This document shows, in pieces, positions 7,121 through 9,549 of a stretch of 9,549 nucleotides of DNA. The translations under genes and the position numbers were made by a program. The stretch is from UMGS1933 sp045593405 (lineage in GTDB: Bacteria; Bacillota; Clostridia; TANB77; CAG-508). The notes beneath the pieces are model-generated. The model ran no database searches, had not been told where the DNA came from, and was given only the letters and a program-made list of their open reading frames with translations. The DNA lies in NCBI GenBank assembly GCA_045593405.1, contig JAZNWN010000022.1, positions 1 to 9,549 on the forward strand. The letters are read 5' to 3'. The stretch's first letter is position 1. The number at the start of each line of letters is the position of its first letter.

Positions 7121-7306
7121 ATGAATGGTTATAGAATAAACCCAGATATGGAATATGTGAAAAAAATATTAGAAGGATTACAAAGAAAAAACGGACATTG
7201 CCCATGTAAAGTAGGGGAGTTAGAGAAAAACTTATGTCCTTGCAATGAATTTATTGAAACAAAAGTGTGTCATTGCAAATTATTTATACCAAAAGAAAAT
7301 AATTAA
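7121..7306 (+). CDS. Mini ferredoxin:thioredoxin reductase catalytic-subunit-like protein
   Basis: This is a 61-residue soluble protein with six cysteines in the order CPC (27-29), CPC (39-41) and CHC (50-52), followed by KLF. This is the signature of the ferredoxin:thioredoxin reductase catalytic (beta) chain. In that chain four cysteines hold a 4Fe-4S cluster, and the second Cys of the first CPC plus the last Cys of CHC form the redox disulfide. By that correspondence C27, C39, C41 and C50 would bind the cluster, and C29 and C52 would be redox active. The second spacing (8 residues) is canonical. The first is 9 rather than the usual 16, and the protein is about half the length of plant or cyanobacterial chains. 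The start is supported by AGGTGAT overlapping the thioredoxin stop. Being directly after the thioredoxin suggests it reduces that protein. It could also be an iron-sulfur protein of other function. Confidence 0.75.
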   Translation: MNGYRINPDMEYVKKILEGLQRKNGHCPCKVGELEKNLCPCNEFIETKVCHCKLFIPKENN

Positions 7307-7321
7307 TAGAGGTGAGATTTT

Positions 7322-8417
7322 ATGTTAGAGTTAGAAGAAAATAAAAGAGTTCTAATATCTCTTGAAGATAAAGTTAAAAGTGTTGGTGATTCACTTTGAC
7401 ATTGCTAGTTTAGAAAAAAAACACACAAATTTACAAGAGGAAACAAACAAACCTGGTTTTTGGGACAATATTAAAAATTCGACAGCAGTTTTATCTGAAT
7501 TAAAATCAGTTCAAAACAAACTGAATAAATATAACCAAATAAAAGAAAGTTTGCAAAATTTGTTGGACTTAAACGAATTATTAACCTTAGAAGAAGATAC
7601 GGATTTGGCAAAAGATCTATTAAAAGATACTACAAATTTAGAAAATGAAATTGAAGCCTTAGAAGTTGAAACTCTATTTTGTGGTAAATATGATAAAAAT
7701 AATGCAATTTTAACACTTCATCCAGGAGCTGGAGGGACTGAGTCTCAAGACTGGGCGGAAATGTTATATAGAATGTATTCAAAATGGGCAGCAAGTAATG
7801 GATTTGGCCTAAAAGAATTAGACTACCTAGAAGGTGACGAGGCAGGCTTAAAAAGCGTTACATTTTTAATTTCTGGAATAAATGCTTATGGTTATTTAAA
7901 ATCAGAAATGGGAGTACATAGATTAGTTAGAATATCTCCATTTGATAGTGGTGGAAGAAGACATACATCATTTGCATCACTTGAAGTTTTACCAGAAATA
8001 ACTGAAGATATAGAAATAGATATAAATCTTGACGACTTAAGAATAGATACATATAGAGCATCTGGAGCAGGTGGACAACATGTAAACAAAACAAGCTCAG
8101 CAATAAGAATAACACACTTACCAACAAATATAGTTGTAAGTTGCCAAGCAGAAAGGTCACAAACACAAAATAAAGAAACTGCAATGAAAATGCTTAAATC
8201 TAAATTATTAGAATTAAAAGAAAAAGAACAAAAAGATAAAATAGAAGATTTAAAAGGAACTCAAATGGATATAGCTTGGGGAAGCCAAATTCGTTCATAT
8301 GTATTTTGCCCGTATACACTTGTAAAAGACCACAGAACAGGATTTGAGGTAGGAAATGTGGCACGGTGTAATGGACGGAGATTTAAATGGTTTCATATAT
8401 GCATATTTGAAGAATGA
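7322..8417 (+). CDS. prfB: Peptide chain release factor 2, with programmed +1 frameshift and a disrupted 3' end
   Basis: RF2 recognises UAA and UGA stops and triggers peptide release. Translation starts at ATG 7322 (GGTGAG at 7311-7316), runs 25 codons to in-frame TGA 7397-7399, and continues in the +1 frame from GAC 7398. The coding path is 7322-7396 joined to 7398-8417. With this join, SPF (stop recognition) falls at 205-207 and GGQ (hydrolysis) at 250-252, the same numbers as E. coli RF2. The TTG at 7362 is not the start: it merely opens the downstream frame. Near the 3' end the family sequence NVQAVMDGDL is broken. The frame reads NVARCNGRR and stops at TGA 8415-8417 (364 residues). The next frame from 8368 reads VMDGDLNGFIYAYLKNDVN and stops at TAG 8434-8436 (370 residues). 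As written, the conserved last ~22 residues are lost. Confidence 0.93.
7385..7400 (+). promoter_or_regulatory. RF2 autoregulatory +1 frameshift site
   Basis: GGTGAT (7385-7390), TCA, CTT (7394-7396), TGA (7397-7399) and C. When RF2 is scarce, the ribosome pauses at UGA and the tRNA on CUU slips to UUU, so that full-length RF2 is made. The slip codon, the stop and the following C are canonical. The upstream Shine-Dalgarno-like element is GGTGAT, complementary to the 5' part of the anti-SD region, rather than the AGGGGG of E. coli. Confidence 0.92.
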
Positions 8418-8436
8418 TGTCAATGATAAAAAATAG
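8361..8436 (+). other. Apparent one-base frame disruption in prfB and its out-of-frame conserved tail
   Basis: GTG (8358-8360) is followed by gcacggt and then GTA ATG GAC from 8368. Two codons (normally Gln-Ala) are expected between the valines, but seven bases are present. From 8368 the other frame encodes the RF2 C-terminus (VMDGDLNGFI...) to TAG 8434-8436. The tail is well conserved and uses AT-rich codons, so the lesion is recent or artefactual. Confidence 0.85.
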
Positions 8437-8443
8437 ATTTATA

Positions 8444-8510
8444 TGTAGGGGCTGGCGTCCCCGACAGCCCGATATTCTTTGACGGGTCGCCGAGGACGTC
8501 GACCCCTACA
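8444..8510. repeat. GC-rich palindromic repeat (TGTAGGGG...CCCCTACA)
   Basis: This is a 67-base element with 28-base arms (8444-8471 and 8483-8510) and an 11-base AT-rich loop. Both arms start TGTAGGGG when read inward. The interiors match at ACGTCC/GCGTCC-like and CCCG positions with several mismatches. It shares its ends and style with the palindrome at 2457-2531, which suggests members of one dispersed family. It lies 7 bases after the restored prfB stop. Confidence 0.82.
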
Positions 8511-8516
8511 TTTTTT
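8444..8516 (+). terminator. Terminator of the secA-prfB run, provided by the palindromic repeat
   Basis: The GC-rich hairpin at 8444-8510 is followed at once by six T's (8511-8516) on the plus strand. This is a strong intrinsic-terminator layout at the end of the operon. On the minus strand the stem is followed by atataaatct, so termination is one-directional. Confidence 0.7.
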
Positions 8517-8606
8517 GTAAATATCGTATAATTGATTTTTTTGTTCTAAACTAGACAAGTCCTGAATATTATATCTTATACCAGAAAAACAAAGGAGTGT
8601 ATAAGT

Positions 8607-8903
8607 ATGGGTTTTGAAGATAAGAAAATAATGGGCGGAAATGTTGTTCAAAATTTAGTATTAGAAAATAGAGAGAAATTAAATATTACCGGAGTTTTTG
8701 ATGTTTTAAGTTTTGATGACCAAATGGTTATAGTCGAAACTGCACTTGGATTACTTACTGTTAAGGGAGATAATTTAAGAATAAATAAATTAAGCACAGA
8801 TACAGAGGAGGTTTGTGTAGAAGGAAATATTTTTAATTTAGCTTATTCTGAAAAAACAACGGTAGGTAAAGAAGGTTCTTTGTTTAGTAAAATTTTTAAA
8901 TAG
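8607..8903 (+). CDS. yabP: Sporulation protein YabP
   Basis: This is a 98-residue soluble protein of the YabP/YqfC family, made in the mother cell during sporulation (sigma-E dependent in B. subtilis). The family core is clear: LENREKLNITGVFDVLSFDD (about 19-38), then VETALGLLTVKGDNLRINKL (about 43-62), then VEGNIFNLAYSE (about 71-82), ending with a basic FSKIFK. Length is normal. The start is supported by AAAGGAG (8591-8597) nine bases upstream of the ATG. It opens a yabP-yabQ-divIC run in the same order as B. subtilis and is separated from prfB by a terminator-like hairpin, so it should have its own promoter in 8517-8590. I could not identify a convincing sigma-E or sigma-A promoter there. 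Its molecular role is not known. Confidence 0.93.
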   Translation: MGFEDKKIMGGNVVQNLVLENREKLNITGVFDVLSFDDQMVIVETALGLLTVKGDNLRINKLSTDTEEVCVEGNIFNLAYSEKTTVGKEGSLFSKIFK

Positions 8904-8912
8904 GGTGATATT

Positions 8913-9359
8913 TTGCAAAATCAAGTGTATGTTTTTATAGCCTTTATTTTAAATGGTTTTTTAATAGGAATTATCTTTGATTGTTTTAGAGTTTTAAGAA
9001 AAAGTTTTAAAACACCAGATTTTGTTACATACGCAGAAGACATTCTGTTTGGAATTATTACAGGCTTATTAATATTATATTCTATTTTTAAATTCAATAA
9101 TGGAGAATTAAGGCTCTATTTATTTTTAGGCATATTTTTTGGTTTATTACTTTATTTCCTTATGTTCAGTAGAGTGTTTATTAAAATAAGTATATCTATA
9201 ATTTCTATTGTCAAGAAAATAATAAATCTTGTAATAATTACACCTATTAAATTTATATATAAATTAATTAAAAAAATATTTTTCAAGCCAATTGTGTTTA
9301 TTTGCATTAGTCTACAAAAATCTACAATAAAATTTAAAAATAAAAAGGATTTAGGCTAA
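8913..9359 (+). CDS. yabQ: Spore cortex biosynthesis membrane protein YabQ
   Basis: This is a 148-residue membrane protein. YabQ is required for spore cortex formation in B. subtilis, acting in the outer forespore membrane from the mother cell. Hydrophobic segments lie at about 5-22, 44-61, 69-88 and 91-115, followed by a basic tail. Family features are GIIFDCFRVLRKSF (19-32), AEDILFGI (41-48) and NNGELRLYLFLGIFFG (62-77). The start is TTG 8913, with GGTGAT (8904-8909) three bases before it; no nearby ATG gives a better site. It begins nine bases after the yabP stop, consistent with cotranscription and translational coupling. Confidence 0.9.
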   Translation: MQNQVYVFIAFILNGFLIGIIFDCFRVLRKSFKTPDFVTYAEDILFGIITGLLILYSIFKFNNGELRLYLFLGIFFGLLLYFLMFSRVFIKISISIISIVKKIINLVIITPIKFIYKLIKKIFFKPIVFICISLQKSTIKFKNKKDLG

Positions 9360-9405
9360 TTTTGTTGAATTATATATTAGATATTTTATTTTCGGAGAGA
9401 GACAA

Positions 9406-9549
9406 ATGAAAAAGAAAAATAATAAAAATAACTTAATAAAAAAAGTATGTTTTATTGGAATTGCAATATATGTAATGTGTATATTTATAAATCAACAAAA
9501 GACATTAAATTCTTATAAAACATCTCAAGAATATTATAAAGAAGAAATA
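9406..9549 (+). CDS. divIC: DivIC/FtsB-type septum formation initiator (5' part, cut by window end)
   Basis: The first 48 codons are open to the last base of the window. A very basic, asparagine-rich cytoplasmic N-terminus (1-13) is followed by one hydrophobic helix (about 14-29) and the start of a polar, Gln/Glu/Lys-rich stretch typical of the extracellular coiled coil of DivIC/FtsB. Position after yabP-yabQ is the conserved B. subtilis order and is the main support for the name. CGGAGAGA lies a few bases before the ATG. It is predicted to act with FtsL and DivIB/FtsQ in the divisome. The coiled coil itself is out of view. Confidence 0.78.
   Translation, partial: MKKKNNKNNLIKKVCFIGIAIYVMCIFINQQKTLNSYKTSQEYYKEEI

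Noticed and set aside
7362..7397. TTG at 7362 as the prfB start
   Set aside because: It only opens the downstream frame. The upstream ATG at 7322 has a good ribosome binding site, and the +1 frameshift site CTT TGA C joins the frames, giving SPF and GGQ at the expected residue numbers.
8361..8368. Second programmed frameshift in prfB
   Set aside because: There is no stop codon, stimulator or good re-pairing at CGG-T, and the flanking residues also depart from the family. An error or a mutation explains it more simply.
8517..8590. Promoter for yabP (TATAAT at 8527-8532; GAATATT at 8564-8570 as a sigma-E -35)
   Set aside because: The TATAAT has no matching -35 at 16-18 bases, and no CATAnnnT-like -10 follows GAATATT at the right distance. 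A promoter is expected here but I cannot place it.
8439..8651. Minus-strand reading frame across the second palindrome
   Set aside because: It runs through the repeat and into yabP antisense, has no ribosome binding site, and its arginine-rich part is just the GC-rich palindrome translated.

Overview
The window looks like the chromosome of an AT-rich, endospore-forming Firmicute of the class Clostridia. The evidence is uniformly AT-rich codon use (AAA, ATA, TTA, AGA), strong purine-rich ribosome binding sites, a SecA of clostridial length, a frameshift-regulated RF2 gene beside secA, and a yabP-yabQ-divIC sporulation and division cluster. An anaerobic lifestyle is suggested by a ferredoxin:thioredoxin-reductase-like protein. 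I cannot name a genus from the sequence alone.

Layout. 15-1739 (+) is an AMP-forming acyl-CoA synthetase ending at a clean intrinsic terminator. 1871-2410 (-) is a lone, membrane-anchored OB-fold-like protein related to the C-terminal part of the YcgQ/DUF1980 family. A 263-base divergent spacer follows, holding a GC-rich palindrome inside longer imperfect inverted repeats and a plausible secA promoter. A tightly packed plus-strand run, probably one operon, then covers 2674-8436: secA, a divergent peptide deformylase, ccdA, a membrane-anchored thioredoxin, a mini ferredoxin:thioredoxin-reductase-like protein, and prfB (RF2). A second GC-rich palindrome followed by six T's closes it at 8444-8516. 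yabP, yabQ and the first 48 codons of divIC fill the rest.

How the genes fit together. secA, def and prfB serve protein export, removal of the N-terminal formyl group and translation termination. Between def and prfB sits a compact thiol-redox cassette: CcdA carries reducing equivalents across the membrane, the thioredoxin domain is predicted to face outside, and the six-cysteine protein could reduce a cytosolic thioredoxin using ferredoxin. The most interesting feature is that the thioredoxin gene has a perfect internal AGGAGG and an in-frame ATG exactly at the start of the thioredoxin fold. One gene may therefore supply both the cytosolic donor and the exported acceptor that CcdA needs.

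prfB carries the known autoregulatory +1 frameshift (CTT TGA C at 7394-7400), so its true start is 7322. The stimulatory element is GGTGAT rather than an AGGGGG-type signal. The same gene has a second, unexpected frame disruption near 8361-8368 that replaces the conserved C-terminus. It is either a sequence error or a real mutation.
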